From Branchiostoma belcheri (taxonomy: Eukaryota; Chordata; Leptocardii; Amphioxiformes; Branchiostomatidae): DNA of 64,000 nucleotides. Shown piece by piece: positions 24,201 to 64,000 of the stretch. The stretch covers positions 1,331,023 to 1,395,022 of the forward strand of contig NW_017804487.1 in the NCBI RefSeq assembly GCF_001625305.1. Reading direction: 5' to 3'. The position numbers were made by a program, and so were the translations under genes. Within the stretch, counting starts at the first letter, position 1; every line of letters starts with the position of its first letter. Under the pieces are notes generated by a model that saw nothing but the letters and a program-made list of their open reading frames with translations, did no database searches and was not told the origin of the DNA.

Positions 24201-24488
24201 GTGGTGTTCGCAGTGGGAACAGGACTGTGTCTAGTCAAGAAGTTCTCCGTGTCCGTGCGGAGAGAACTGTACGCACGGCTCAGAATGTACAGCCCCGTCA
24301 CACGCAGACGACAGTCACGGACAGAATCCATGAGCGCCGCCGTGGCACACACAGCCAATGGCATGACTGCTACCATGGCAGCAAGTTTGAATCCAGCCAA
24401 TGAAACTGGAGCTGCCACGGCAACAGGTTCAAACTCGACCAATGAGAATTTGTCTAACGGAACTGCGCACTCGATCAAATCAGACTGA
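142..24488 (+). CDS. LMBR1: LMBR1/LMBR1L-family multipass membrane protein, 5'-partial gene
   Basis: This gene encodes a member of the LMBR1/LIMR family of multipass plasma- or ER-membrane proteins; vertebrate relatives include the lipocalin-1 receptor LMBR1L and LMBR1, the host of the Shh limb enhancer. A coherent coding join uses one set of the duplicated exons (142-206, 2874-2946, 3456-3539, 5586-5740, or their copies 6235-6299, 8880-8952, 9090-9173, 9756-9910), then 21464-21628, 23111-23177 and 24121-24488. It gives about 324 C-terminal residues, so roughly the first third of a family-length protein (about 490) lies upstream. Family hallmarks seen are CTPLGFARLF, LLVKPR, KASAWQRNLGYPLVM followed by a hydrophobic segment, YLMVASVVGFYS, SSALPVLSRT and FDLLGYFGRFNWLGNFYIV. 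All junctions are GT-AG and phases agree. The tail is Ser/Thr/Asn-rich and not conserved. Assignment to LMBR1 versus LMBR1L is open. A Toll-like receptor gene sits antisense in the intron before 21464. Confidence 0.9.
698..1054. repeat. GGCCACACC MITE (family A)
   Basis: Begins GGCCACACCAATTTAA and ends TTTGTGTGGCC, flanked by TTA on both sides (695-697 and 1055-1057). Absent from the corresponding place in copy B near 7080-7100. Confidence 0.85.
1339..1734. repeat. GGCCACAGC MITE (family B)
   Basis: Ends GGCCACAGCATGTAAATTTT and its complement, with ATGGATGACATC subterminal inverted repeats and TTA on each side. Same locus as 7359-7761 in copy B. Confidence 0.85.
1836..2160. repeat. CAGGGCTC hAT-like MITE (family D)
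   Basis: Terminal inverted repeats CAGGGCTCRAAAT; the interior is rich in GGTGCAC motifs. Orthologous with 7863-8183. Confidence 0.75.
2874..2946 (+). CDS. LMBR1: LMBR1-like exon 'b', copy A
   Basis: Encodes FMTNIEEDIYSAKFEEDN and the start of LLRKLK, an acidic cytoplasmic-loop stretch. Acceptor CAG at 2871-2873, donor GTAGG at 2947; phase 0 in, phase 1 out. Same protein as 8880-8952. Confidence 0.85.
3020..3411. repeat. Rearranged family A MITE
   Basis: Contains both halves of the family A interior in scrambled order (TCCGAGAACCAACAA at about 3141 and TGAGAACCAACAAATTG near 3380). Absent at the matching site of copy B (about 9030-9050). Confidence 0.65.
3456..3539 (+). CDS. LMBR1: LMBR1-like exon 'c', copy A
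   Basis: Encodes DKLSPISLPDKQDLRKRLLE followed by VQTERKKL, a charged, probably coiled-coil loop. Acceptor CCACAG ends at 3455; donor GTACG at 3540. Phases 1 in and 1 out. Differs from copy B (9090-9173) only by synonymous changes. Confidence 0.85.
3960..5515. mobile_element. Long family A element (PIF/Harbinger-like, 1556 bp), non-autonomous
   Basis: Ends GGCCACACCAATTTAATTTG and the exact complement, flanked by TTA at 3957-3959 and 5516-5518. The empty site with a single TTA is seen at 9684-9686 in copy B. The interior is GC-richer than its surroundings and carries repeated CCGGGGGGTA motifs at 5221-5300. A 122-codon frame at 4695-5063 shows no transposase motif. Confidence 0.9.
5586..5740 (+). 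CDS. LMBR1: LMBR1-like exon 'd', copy A
   Basis: Encodes RRQKASAWQRNLGYPLVM followed by a hydrophobic membrane segment and GGAALPVGVQ, a conserved family block. Acceptor ACACAG ends at 5585; donor GTAATA at 5741. It ends in phase 0. Only synonymous differences from 9756-9910. Confidence 0.9.
5761..5868. repeat. ATACAACAC foldback repeat, copy A
   Basis: Inverted ends ATACAACACGGGGTATTC and the near-complement around a GC-rich middle. The same element is at 9932-10040 and, inverted and diverged, at 58217-58351. Confidence 0.7.
5959..5978. other. Assembly gap (20 N) between copies A and B
   Basis: A fixed-size 20-base N run exactly where copy A stops matching and copy B begins. Confidence 0.98.
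5979..6132. repeat. Family A MITE, 3' half
   Basis: Right part of a GGCCACACC element starting at the N gap and ending GGTGTGGCC with TTA at 6133-6135. Confidence 0.75.
6235..6299 (+). CDS. LMBR1: LMBR1-like exon 'a', copy B
   Basis: Second copy of exon 'a' with identical coding sequence (CTPLGFARLF, LLVKPR). It needs a preceding phase-1 donor, so the phase-0 end of exon 'd' copy A at 5740 cannot be spliced to it in frame. Confidence 0.85.
6728..7022. mobile_element. Palindromic MITE (family F), present only in copy B
   Basis: Long inverted repeats including AGTTAAAACTTTAGATCCAA and TTCTCTCACCT. Copy A lacks it (near 625-640). A relative lies at 20545-20976. Boundaries are approximate. Confidence 0.75.
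7359..7761. repeat. GGCCACAGC MITE (family B)
   Basis: Copy B counterpart of 1339-1734, with TTA at 7356-7358 and 7762-7764. Confidence 0.85.
7863..8183. repeat. CAGGGCTC hAT-like MITE (family D)
   Basis: Copy B counterpart of 1836-2160. Confidence 0.75.
8880..8952 (+). CDS. LMBR1: LMBR1-like exon 'b', copy B
   Basis: Second copy of exon 'b' (FMTNIEEDIYSAKFEEDN). Acceptor CACTTCCAG ends at 8879; donor GTAAGA at 8953. Confidence 0.85.
9090..9173 (+). CDS. LMBR1: LMBR1-like exon 'c', copy B
   Basis: Second copy of exon 'c' (DKLSPISLPDKQDLRKR). Acceptor CCCCACAG ends at 9089; donor GTACG at 9174. Substitutions relative to copy A are silent. Confidence 0.85.
9756..9910 (+). CDS. LMBR1: LMBR1-like exon 'd', copy B
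   Basis: Second copy of exon 'd' (KASAWQRNLGYPLVM plus hydrophobic segment). Donor GTAATA at 9911. Phase 0 at its end joins in frame to the single-copy exon at 21464 after an 11.5-kb intron that contains the antisense TLR gene. Confidence 0.9.
9928..10860. repeat. Composite repeat downstream of the TLR gene
   Basis: Contains the ATACAACAC foldback unit (9932-10040), then sequence also found inverted at 57990-58216, then a stretch with recurring GTGGTCGC-type motifs ending in ACAGGTTCGACTATA that resembles the interior of 3960-5515 near 5030. It overlaps the 3' end of the TLR frame by about 100 bases. Confidence 0.5.
10761..13520 (-). CDS. Toll-like receptor with N-terminal mucin-like repeat stalk (LRR-TM-TIR)
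   Basis: A single uninterrupted 919-codon frame, nested antisense in an LMBR1 intron. Order by approximate residue: charged N-terminus and signal peptide (a second Met at residue 15, MYSANFSPVLCAWFLML, fits a classical signal peptide better than Met1); about 41-345, a Ser/Thr/Asn/Val-rich region built on the 18-residue unit SQTLNSTVTSATPIINVT with many N-x-T/S sites; about 346-632, twelve or so leucine-rich repeats (LxxLxLSxN type); 636-670, a Cys-rich cap; 681-706, a transmembrane helix; about 735-873, a TIR domain with box 1 YDAFISYSSRD, BB-loop RDFPVG, and box 3 FWSKLCYAL; then a 45-residue tail. TIR domains of this class recruit MyD88-type adaptors, so an innate-immune receptor role is inferred. 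There is no LRRNT-type Cys motif ahead of the first LRR. Lack of introns is usual for TLRs. Nothing looks broken. The ligand cannot be guessed. Confidence 0.93.
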   Translation of the reverse strand: MDAINQRRAKRICIMYSANFSPVLCAWFLMLLSNTATSQTTDINNITLASLAPNSTVTSQTLNSTVTSATPIINVTSQTLNSTVTSATPIINVTSQTLNSTVTSATPIINVTSQTLNSTVTSATPIINVTSQTLNSTVTSATPIINVTSQTLNSTVTSATPNTSVVTTPTPIINVTNTATSATPNTTVTTPTPIINVTSQTLNSTVTSATPNTTVTTPTPIINVTSQTLNSTVTSATPIINVTSQTLNSTVTSATPIINVTSATAIINVTSQTLNSTVTSATPNTTVVTTPTPIINVTSQTLNSTVTSATPNTSVTVETTPTPTGTTATSQTLNTTVNVTSTTPSTTVAIIDLDLSNGSLTSIPPDLFKNQSHLQQVDLSNNQISYLTGSIFAALVNLEKLILSNNAIKTITVEVFRNLTNLIFLDLSQNAIRDLLDNLFVDNINLQVLNLAGNNISEVRRDTFVGLRSLKQLFLNASGLSSIHSSSFTPLVELKELYLQENNISFQIQAVSRIRRSFTANIFRNLRNLRLLDLSKNSITFLPDNMFVDLIKLEVLRLDGNNFPTIRANTFTGLRSLQKLFLNDTGLSTIHPSSFLSTEKLKELYLQDNDMKFLPWDALQELNLTVLNLGNNIGSVEYSCDRLPNCAINNPDTPFSCCNDTMTCGVDSSIGLCMVKATVTTPLPIGNIVIIILMAILLTLFIIITILYCNRKYLQVWLYMKCGWRFDPKDDGDDKTYDAFISYSSRDELIVIRELAPGLEERGFKLCLHYRDFPVGACIATTIIETVEASRRTVILLSQNFVDSEWCALEFKAAHRQVLEDRRNRIVVIVLDDLELQNVDKDLKFYLKTNTYLKWGDPWFWSKLCYALPRVGRGAPDFHDLMSDEARTPDVNIVEPVQATTSSTQPTGHRGRTFSVPKI
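12520..13365 (-). repeat. In-frame coding minisatellite (54-bp unit) of the TLR stalk
   Basis: About eleven exact or near-exact SQTLNSTV-containing units in 54-bp periods, mixed with shorter units giving TTPTPIINVT or SATPNTTV. All unit lengths are multiples of three, so the TLR frame stays open. The opposite strand is open over the same region (12621-13031 and 13071-13370) only because of the repeat composition. Confidence 0.9.
13521..13856. other. 5' flank of the TLR gene
   Basis: Would hold the TLR promoter and 5' UTR on the minus strand. A block at 13619-13690 (CTGTTGTTCCCCG, GAGGGTTAGACGTGC) recurs at 22381-22445 beside a CT-repeat gap, so part of it is repeat-derived. No clear TATA box is seen. 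Confidence 0.4.
13857..14245. repeat. Family A MITE (GGTTAACGG variant)
   Basis: Starts GGCCACACCAATTTAATTTC after TTA and ends TTGGTGTGG. Belongs to a sub-group whose subterminal reads TTGGTTAACxG rather than TTGGTTCTCGG. Confidence 0.8.
14760..15150 (+). mobile_element. tRNA-derived SINE inserted in a LINE
   Basis: A pol III A box (TGGTGTAGTGGTTAGAGC, about 14769-14786) and B box (GGGTTCGATTCC, about 14812-14823) form a tRNA-like head. The body has CCCTTGGGAAAGGCACTT, similar to the conserved body of CORE/MIR-type SINEs, and the end carries AATAAAAACC. The acceptor arms do not pair, so it is not a tRNA gene. Confidence 0.75.
15182..15213. repeat. Perfect 14-bp-arm palindrome
   Basis: AACCACAAAAACCC, four bases, then the exact complement; lies between the SINE and the resumed LINE frame. 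Confidence 0.85.
15596..16410. repeat. Inverted-repeat element (family I)
   Basis: Left GCATATTTCAGTCCATC and right TATGGACTGAAATAT are inverted. Interior stretches (CTTAGGCACATAAAATTGAA, CCCGCAATGGAACAC) recur at 56345-56590. Boundaries approximate. Confidence 0.55.
16690..17453. mobile_element. Non-autonomous DNA element with long inverted ends (family J)
   Basis: Left GACCATTCCAGATCGAACAC and its diverged complement at 17395-17453 extend over about 55 bases. The interior has CCCGCGCTGA-type GC-rich patches and no transposase-like frame. Confidence 0.7.
17767..18316 (+). pseudogene. 3' end of an endonuclease-reverse-transcriptase LINE (RTE-like) with GAT tail
   Basis: An open frame through 18295 reads VYIRIAKAWGALNDLRPIW, LLYGSSTWTLTRKLESKL, RRARFAGHCYR and GRPHRTYIDQLAEDAGV, the familiar C-terminal segment of craTA/RTE-type retroelement polyproteins. 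It stops at TGA and is followed by a (GAT)n run at 18294-18315, a typical LINE 3' tail. The upstream catalytic part is missing (5' truncation). Confidence 0.8.
18650..18815 (-). mobile_element. tRNA-SINE body and head fragment, reverse orientation
   Basis: Complement of the same CCCTTGGGAAAGGCACTT body and of the B box (GGACTCGAACCC, 18791-18802) seen in the SINE at 14760. Confidence 0.65.
19192..20192. mobile_element. 1-kb DNA element with GCGTACGC-rich inverted ends, containing a nested foldback
   Basis: Ends ACACCCGGTTTACACGGCGA and complement, continuing about 50 bases each (CAAAATCCTTGCGTACG). Inside, GGACCTATACCATTATTACG at about 19470 and its complement near 19790 form a second inverted pair about 330 bp apart. 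No transposase frame. Confidence 0.8.
20545..20976. mobile_element. Palindromic MITE (family F)
   Basis: Inverted ends AGTTAAAACTTTTGGTCCAA plus TTCTCTCACCTAGA; relative of 6728-7022, with extra interior sequence. Confidence 0.75.
21464..21628 (+). CDS. LMBR1: LMBR1-like exon 'e'
   Basis: Encodes DIGLGQASLSMFG, then a membrane helix with IVLILYLMVASVVGFYS, ending NTPMTM (55 codons, phase 0 in and out). Acceptor TTTTTTCAG ends at 21463; donor GTAAGG at 21629. The ASLSxFG and VGFYS motifs are diagnostic of the LMBR1 family. Confidence 0.92.
21664..22382. repeat. CT microsatellite spanning a 608-base assembly gap
   Basis: CTCTCC-type repeats flank N at 21712-22319, just 3' of LMBR1 exon 'e'. 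No exon is missing by phase. Confidence 0.85.
23111..23177 (+). CDS. LMBR1: LMBR1-like exon 'f'
   Basis: Encodes VIANCLVLLTMSSALPVLSR plus TI, matching the family's GNCVxxLVLSSALPVxSRTL block. Acceptor TTTCGCAG ends at 23110; donor GTGAGT at 23178. Ends in phase 1. Confidence 0.92.
23201..23605. repeat. GGCCACACCAATTTTA MITE (family C)
   Basis: Ends GGCCACACCAATTTTATTTT and ATTAAATCGGTGTGGCC, with ATGGATGACATCC subterminal repeats and TAG on both sides. Confidence 0.8.
23820..24070. repeat. CAGGGCTC hAT-like MITE (family D)
   Basis: CAGGGCTCGAAATAC to TTTCGAGCCCTG, reverse orientation relative to 1836; lies 50 bp before the last LMBR1 exon. Confidence 0.75.
24121..24488 (+). CDS. LMBR1: LMBR1-like terminal coding exon
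   Basis: Encodes GITHFDLLGYFGRFNWLGNF, then a last membrane helix (YIVLLYNVVFAVGTGLCLV), a basic juxtamembrane segment with VRRELYARL, and about 65 residues of low-complexity tail rich in Ala, Thr, Ser and Asn, ending SIKSD and TGA at 24486-24488. The tail is unlike vertebrate members and is the least constrained part. Acceptor GTGTTTCAG ends at 24120. Confidence 0.93.
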
Positions 24489-27188
24489 TTTTTTTTTTCA
24501 GGCCTACAAGACAACCCCGTACATTTCCAATTGGGCAAAATTACATGACGTTACGGACTTTCTTTGAGCTTTTTTTTTTGCAGGAGTACATTTTGTAGCA
24601 GCTTTTGTTCCCATCTTGCTGTGAATACTGGTTGAAGAGGAATTAAAGAGGCAGTGTCTGAGAATTGGAAAAGCACAAGGAGGAGCAAAGAGTGGAAACA
24701 AAACATGTACTGGAATGGATTAAAAAAGACAAGGTTTCGAGTGTGTTGACTTTACAACTATTGAAGGAGGATTGAACAGAGAAACGTATAACAGTGAAAT
24801 GAGGAAGTCATATAGAAGAGTACATTGTTGCTGACTTGCTATAGTAGTCAGTACTACATAGAGCATCTAAAATTGCTCTGTTGTGTGTCATAAATAATTG
24901 TTTTTTTGCCACCATGAAAGAAAAAGTATGCAGTTTGCTGTGAAGTTTTATGCACAATTATACAATATAAGCACCATGAAGTATTATGTATTATGTGGAT
25001 AATCCCTAGATACTGTTTCTGCTAAGCCTGGCAACAGTTGACTTAATTAGCCATTAGTCACTTTTTTTGGCGACGCCTCAGGGGCGGAGGCATTTTTTTA
25101 GCTTCGTAAGCAGCTACTTGCAGTGGTTACTAAGCACCACAGCAGAACTAGAAGGTAAAGAAATAGAGATTTTTGTTGATTTGAAAACTTTGAAAAACAG
25201 CCAAGAGATGCTTTTTGCTTGTTATCTTCATTTTTATTTACACAGTTGCTTTTGTAATTAGCGTATCTTTGTTTGAGAAAGCTCCATGGCATATAATGTC
25301 TATGAAGTTTCAGACCCATCTTACGAAAAAGACATGATGGCCAGTTGTAATGTTGAAAAAAACAAACAGTGTTTCAAACTCTACCTTTTTAGTTTCTTGC
25401 TTTATTTTTAAATGTAAAGCTTTGTATTGACTTTTGTAAATCCATTCATAGAACTAATTCTGTAAATAATCACTTGTGTACAAATTTGTTCACTCTTTTT
25501 TTAGAGTGATTTTCTGTGAGAATCAAATCTTATGATTAATTAGCCCAACTGTCCTAATCATCTCAGTCTGTACAGCTTCATGTGTATTGTTTATTTTTGC
25601 TATCATTAACCTCTGTAAAGCATGACTGTGTATCCTGTTAATGTATCCTTTGAGTTGTGTCATGGACTTAGCACCAAAACTGCAAGATGTTGTAGTTTAT
25701 ACTAGGGTTGTCAGCCACATATTTTTGTCAAATTCAACTTCACGAGTCAGTTACTGTACAGTAGTTCTGCGTAGTACCTAAACCCACATTTAGGTTCAGG
25801 TCAGAATTCAAGTCCAGAGGTTTAGGTTCAGTTCTGGACTCGTAAGTCCGGACCTAAACCCATGGCATGTACAAAATTGCATGTTGGCAACTTTGCAGTG
25901 TTGTATGGGCAGAACTTTGGCCACATAACATGGAGGCCGACACTTGACGATGCCCAATGGCAGTGTTTTCTTCATTTTGCAGCACAGATTTTGCAATCTA
26001 TGGAAGGTTTTAGGTGGTTTGGAAAGAAAAGGGGTATGTGAAATGTTTTTTTTGTTGTTGTAATAAGTCTGGACGCAGTTCTTGACTTTTAGGTTTTTTT
26101 GGACTTGAACCTAAACATTCTTACAAGTCCGGATCCAAGTCCAGTGAACCGGTATGCAGCACTACTGTACAGACATTATGCTCCTACTGCACAGATACGT
26201 CATACAAGTTGAAATAACACACTGGCTTGTTAATCTTCCATTAAGAAATTTCACTTTGAATGGGTGTCACTCTAGGCATTTGTGTACATTGTGTCTTTAA
26301 AGTTTGCAAATGTTTCTTGCTCAGTGGGCACAGACAAACTCACTATAAACTCTGCTTGCTTTTGTATTTTGTGGTTTCGTTGGACATCTACAGGGTATAT
26401 CATGGGCCAGTGCACTTTCACCCACGAGTACCTTAGGATCTCATTTTCTAGCCTCCTTTGCAGACTTCTGTGCTGGCCATGGTGGTGTTAATTTTTGGGA
26501 GGGGAGAGACACAAGTTTTGCAGGGGAAGGAGTTTTGCCACACAGAAACTCCCTTCCTGTCAAAACTCCCTCCATGGCAAAACTCATGTTGCTTCCCATT
26601 AAAAAATTACCGCTGCCAGCTCACTTACCAGATACATGAACCCAGTGACTCTGAATTATAAACCCAAGATACAAGACTACATGTTTACCGGTAATTGCTT
26701 TCAAGGAACATACATTATAACTTGAATATCTAAGTTCAAAGATAGAAGCTTGTGGCTTTACATGTTACACTTTTATTTTTGAGTTGACACCATAGAAAAG
26801 TATAGGTTGAGATATGAACAGTGAAAGTTAAAGACACCATGTGAAGAAGATTCGAGTGAATTTGTGCAGCGAAAGTACATTGGCTTGAACCTTAAATTTG
26901 TCCCAGTTACAGGGTTAGGTAGCAGGGAGAAGGTTAAAAATGACACAAGTTTCAAACTGAAGCACATTAGTATCACACGAATCTAAAACAATCTTCTGAA
27001 ATCTTCAGTTCAAATGTCTTTTATTTTCTTGGACATTTAAGAGGAAAACTTACATGTTAACATTCCATGTGATGTGTTGTACATTCCCAGTTATTGCTCT
27101 ATGGTTGTCTCTGTATGTACATACAAGTACAACTACGCTGAAGAAAAGGACTTAATGCTCCAGGCTTGTAGTTTATTGTCCAGGCTTT
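24489..27188. other. LMBR1 3' UTR and downstream sequence
   Basis: No coding sequence with family resemblance is seen. The stretch is AT-rich and holds one hAT-like MITE (25762-26164, listed separately). Polarity and extent of the 3' UTR cannot be fixed. Confidence 0.5.
25762..26164. mobile_element. hAT-like MITE (family E) with exact 8-bp target duplication
   Basis: Flanked by CTGTACAG at 25754-25761 and 26165-26172; right end CAGCACTA, left end diverged (TAGTTCTG). The interior repeats GTTCAGG, AAGTCCAG and TCCGGA motifs. Confidence 0.88.
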
Positions 27189-27189
27189 A

Positions 27190-27424
27190 GGCCACACCAA
27201 TTTGATTTGTTGGTTGTCAGATTTTTTTAAAATATGGTCAACTAGAAACACCTAATGAAAGCAAAGTCTGAGGACCTGGTTGATGCCTCGGTGGACTCAG
27301 TGTTATGTAGTAAATATGGCTGCCATATTCTAGTTTTCTTCCCAGCCCTCTCATTTTATGATGTCCGCTTGCTATCTTTTGAACTAAAAATGTCCGAGAA
27401 CCAACAAAATGAATTGGTGTGGCC
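27190..27424. repeat. Family A MITE, short form
   Basis: GGCCACACCAATTTGATTTG to GAATTGGTGTGGCC, TTA on both sides. Confidence 0.85.
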
Positions 27425-27808
27425 TTACCACCTTTATCTGATGTGCAATGGAGATACATTCATACAATAGATTGTCTTACCATGAGGGAATGTAAGAATG
27501 GAATGAGTTTAACAAAAATCACTTGGATTTAAGGAAAAGGGCCTTGAGCTTGTCATGTGAGTTATTTTTCATACATCTCTCTCTCTGTTTCTCTTTGTAA
27601 GACTTACAGTACAAATATGACAGTGCCAAACACATTGTGCCTGTATGTGGTTTAGTCACAACATACATGTATTGGGTGCACATTTACTCATCAGCATTCC
27701 CATATCTTATTGTAGAAGGTTAAATCTTGATACTCAACAACAAAAAATGGTCAGCCATGCACAACGCTTTTGTTAGAAATTCTTATACTCAGCTATGTAC
27801 AATGTTCT

Positions 27809-27907
27809 TAGCCTGAATGTCAACCTTTTTAGCTTTCATACTACTGACCAATAGCGAATTGTGGGGAGCGTACAAAAGCTAAAAAGGCAGACACTCCTGA
27901 CAGGCTA
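27809..27907. repeat. Small foldback repeat
   Basis: TAGCCTGAATGTCAACCTTT at the left pairs with AAAGGCAGACACTCCTGACA plus GGCTA at the right, about 33-bp imperfect arms. Confidence 0.7.
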
Positions 27908-28352
27908 CATTGCTCTTGTACTTGTTTTTAATAGCATTCTGAGATGTGTTATGTTTTCTGGAGGTCAGGATTTGTAACATTTTCACTGTAATACTGTATG
28001 ATTAAGTCATTCAGGAACATGCAATTATGTTAAAACTGTATTGAATACATTATTATCAATGGATAGTGGTCAAAGTTAGGGTTAAGTGCTCCAGCTAATG
28101 CTAATCTTGCAATGTTTTACGGGGACATTATCTCAGGTGAAGTCTGAGCTAGGTTTTGAACCATTATAACTCATGTGCCATATTTTGTTCTTTTAATATA
28201 ACAAACCCATGCCATCTATTTACACTCATCAGGTGCCAGTACAAGGGGGATAGTGGTTGGCAGACATGTCCTTTTGTGATGAAATTTGTAGAAAAGTCAT
28301 TTGAGGGTCTAGTAGTTATCACAACCACCTTGTTTCGACAATGCCTTCATAA

Positions 28353-28739
28353 GGCCATGTTGATTTGATTATATGGATGACATCCGCGTGCGCATGAATT
28401 TAAAAAAAAAAGTTTTCAACCATGCTGTAAATCGTACAAAACAGTTGCAAAATTAGCAAATATATTAAACCGTAAGTTGCACAAAAAATATTGGAAAACA
28501 ATGCCAATGTCATAGAATGCCAAAGTTTAACGAAAAAGACGAAAATGTAAAGAAATGAATCTGAAGAGTAGATTATTCGCCATACCATACCCTGTGTCAT
28601 TTGTTCAACCTTCATGACCATGTAGATTTGAGAATGAAAGCAACTTTTTTTTTTTGCCAAACTTTTTTTTTATTCGCACGCTCGCATCAGTCTTGGGGTT
28701 CCCAGAGGATGTCATCCATATAATCAAATCAACATGGCC
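28353..28739. repeat. GGCCATGTTGATT MITE (family C variant)
   Basis: GGCCATGTTGATTTGATTAT to its complement, ATGGATGACATCC subterminal repeats, TAA duplication on the right. A 5' fragment of the same variant sits at about 29052-29110. Confidence 0.8.
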
Positions 28740-28972
28740 TAATATATAAGGGGGAAACAATCTGGAAACAAATGTAGAGTCTGCATCTCTCCAGCATTGA
28801 TATACATGTAACGTTATATTATGTATCTGCTGCAATGAATGAACTGTATGAAAATTTGTCCTAATTCTCTGCATCAGAGACAGTACTGGAGCATATGTAC
28901 AGTTATTGTTGTTACCTTATATACATGTACTCTGTGCGATGTGTAAAACAATCATGTTGCTGTTTGTGTTGT

Positions 28973-28978
28973 AATAAA
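28973..28978 (+). terminator. Candidate poly(A) signal downstream of LMBR1
   Basis: AATAAA in GTAATAAAACTG followed by T/G-containing sequence. It is a clear canonical hexamer on the plus strand after the LMBR1 stop and before Abi. At 4.5 kb from the stop it would imply a long 3' UTR; use of an earlier non-canonical signal such as ATTAAA near 24643 is equally possible. Confidence 0.3.
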
Positions 28979-29119
28979 ACTGCTTCTACAATGTATATGG
29001 CATTCAGCAGTTTTAACTTCTTTATCTATAACATGCATGTTTTTCACCATTAGGCCGTTAGGCCATGTTAATTTGATTATATGGATAACATCCACACGCG
29101 TATGAATTTTCATCCATTA

Positions 29120-29461
29120 GGCCACACCAATTTAATTTGTTGGTTCTCGGATTCACCTCTTCATTTTTTTCTGATTTGCAAAGAAAAAGATTCTGGTTCT
29201 AAATCAATTAAAAAATGCTCATATTTTGCCCCCAGCAGTTGAGGAATTGTCTTTTTCTTCCTACTTGTTACAGTTTTTCCATCTATCAATGCAGTGGTTT
29301 GATTAAAAGTTAAAAATTCATTGTTTGAATTTTAACCCAGCCTTTTGTGTTGACTTCATGGGTCCTCTCCTATGCCTAGAACTGTTTTTATTTTTTTCGT
29401 CCTGTCGCTTCATATTTTTCATTAAAAAATCCAAGAACCAACAAATTAAATTGGTGTGGCC
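29120..29461. repeat. Family A MITE
   Basis: GGCCACACCAATTTAATTTG to complement, with TTA each side. Confidence 0.85.
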
Positions 29462-29789
29462 TTACCAAAAAAAAAGTTTCAACTATACTGTAAATTGTAT
29501 AAAGCAGCGCTGCAAAATGAGCAAATATATGCAGTAAATTGCCAAAATAATGTTGGAAAACAATACCAATGTTGTAGAATGCCAGAATGCATTTAATTAA
29601 AAAAATCAATAAACTAGTGGTGGTTTCATCCAGGGAGGACGATTGAAGAACAGAAGTCGTCTTAAGTCATAATACATAATATGGTATTCATAACCTACAT
29701 TTAAATTTATTTTGTATGGATTTATTTTGTATTGATATTTTATATTGATATTGTACTTAACGTTATATTGATATTGTGTAAAAAATTGA

Positions 29790-63297
<33,508 letters not shown>

Positions 63298-63367
63298 AGC
63301 GCTCACTAGACCTCCTAGAACAGCTGGGCAGAAGGCCCACGGACAGAATGAGAAGTCTACCCTGGAC

Positions 63368-63739
63368 AGGGTTCTAGCTAGCGCGAAGTAGCGTAGGGGC
63401 CCCTACGCTATAATTTTCACCCCCACGCTAAATTTCCCCCCCTACGCTATAATTTTGACCCCCTACACTAAATTTTCCATACAGCATTGGGGCATTGTGA
63501 CTGTGTTTCTTTGTTCAAGAATGCCAGATCAAATGTGAAAAATTACCAATCAAGGATACATTGTACATACCTTTAACGGGCTTAGAAATAACATTTTTTC
63601 CCTTTGGGTATCCCTCAAATGGCCCCTTTTTTAGCTCAATTTTTTAGAAGCTCTGCCCCATCCCCCCTCTTGGTCGCTTTGCTCCCTTGACATGCGTCCA
63701 GTACCACTACGCTAAAATTAAATCCTAGGTAGAACCCTG
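63368..63739. mobile_element. CAGGGTTCTAGCTAG hAT-like element (family H)
   Basis: CAGGGTTCTAGCTAGCGC to GTAGAACCCTG, relative of 43377-43742; CTGGA flanks both ends. Lies in the Abi 3' UTR or just beyond. Confidence 0.78.
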
Positions 63740-64000
63740 CTGGAATCTTTGACAACTACTGTATTGTGGAAAATGTCCATGGAATGATGAGTGAACAGAT
63801 TCTCATGAATTCCTGAGGTCTTCTGCCTGCTTCGGTAGAGATATTTAAAAATTGATTATGTTTAACATGATTAAGAGGATGTGCGAATTACGCGAGGAGC
63901 GAATTTTGGAAAAGTCCATTTACTTGTCCTGTACATTGAGTCAGATTTCGTGTTACATGTTTTAGTTTTCCATTGATTTAGTAACTAACAAATGCTATTG

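Overview
The window is animal nuclear DNA, most likely from a lancelet (Branchiostoma). The basis is deuterostome-type gene content (an LMBR1/LMBR1L-family membrane protein, an Abl-interactor, a Toll-like receptor), small exons with GT-AG introns, long introns packed with short inverted-repeat transposons, and strong sequence differences between two copies of one locus, as expected of a highly polymorphic genome. The species cannot be fixed from the sequence alone.

Layout. (1) 1-24,488, plus strand: the 3' two thirds of an LMBR1-family gene; its first exons lie upstream of the window. Four exons appear twice, at 142-5,740 and again at 6,235-9,910, separated by a 20-base run of N. The two copies differ by mobile-element insertions and synonymous changes, and splicing one after the other would break the frame. 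They look like two alleles placed in tandem by the assembler. The gene continues with single-copy exons at 21,464, 23,111 and 24,121. (2) 10,761-13,520, minus strand: a complete intronless Toll-like receptor nested inside an LMBR1 intron. It carries an unusual N-terminal Ser/Thr/Asn-rich stalk of 18-residue repeats, then leucine-rich repeats, a membrane segment and a TIR domain. (3) 13.6-21.4 kb: the rest of that intron, filled with transposon relics (two LINE fragments, tRNA-derived SINEs, several terminal-inverted-repeat elements). (4) 24.5-30.0 kb: 3' UTR/intergenic. (5) 30,042-63,297, plus strand: the whole Abl-interactor (Abi) gene, ten exons, with a 24-kb first intron. Exon 3 holds two compensating single-base frameshifts, and exon 8 is interrupted by an N gap.

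The two housekeeping-type genes lie head to tail. Abi is a subunit of the WAVE actin-regulatory complex. LMBR1-family proteins are multipass membrane proteins. The TLR is an innate-immune receptor with no evident functional tie to its host gene.

Much of the non-coding DNA can be assigned to families by terminal inverted repeats and target duplications read directly from the sequence: PIF/Harbinger-like MITEs (GGCC termini, TTA/TAA duplications) in at least three subfamilies, hAT-like MITEs with exact 8-bp duplications, and elements nested up to three deep. Two elements in Abi intron 1 carry CpG-rich, promoter-like cargo. The most unusual items are the mucin-like TLR, the repeated GYR mini-exons of Abi, the cargo-bearing elements, a near-perfect 80-bp-arm hairpin in an Abi intron, and the probable haplotype duplication at the start.
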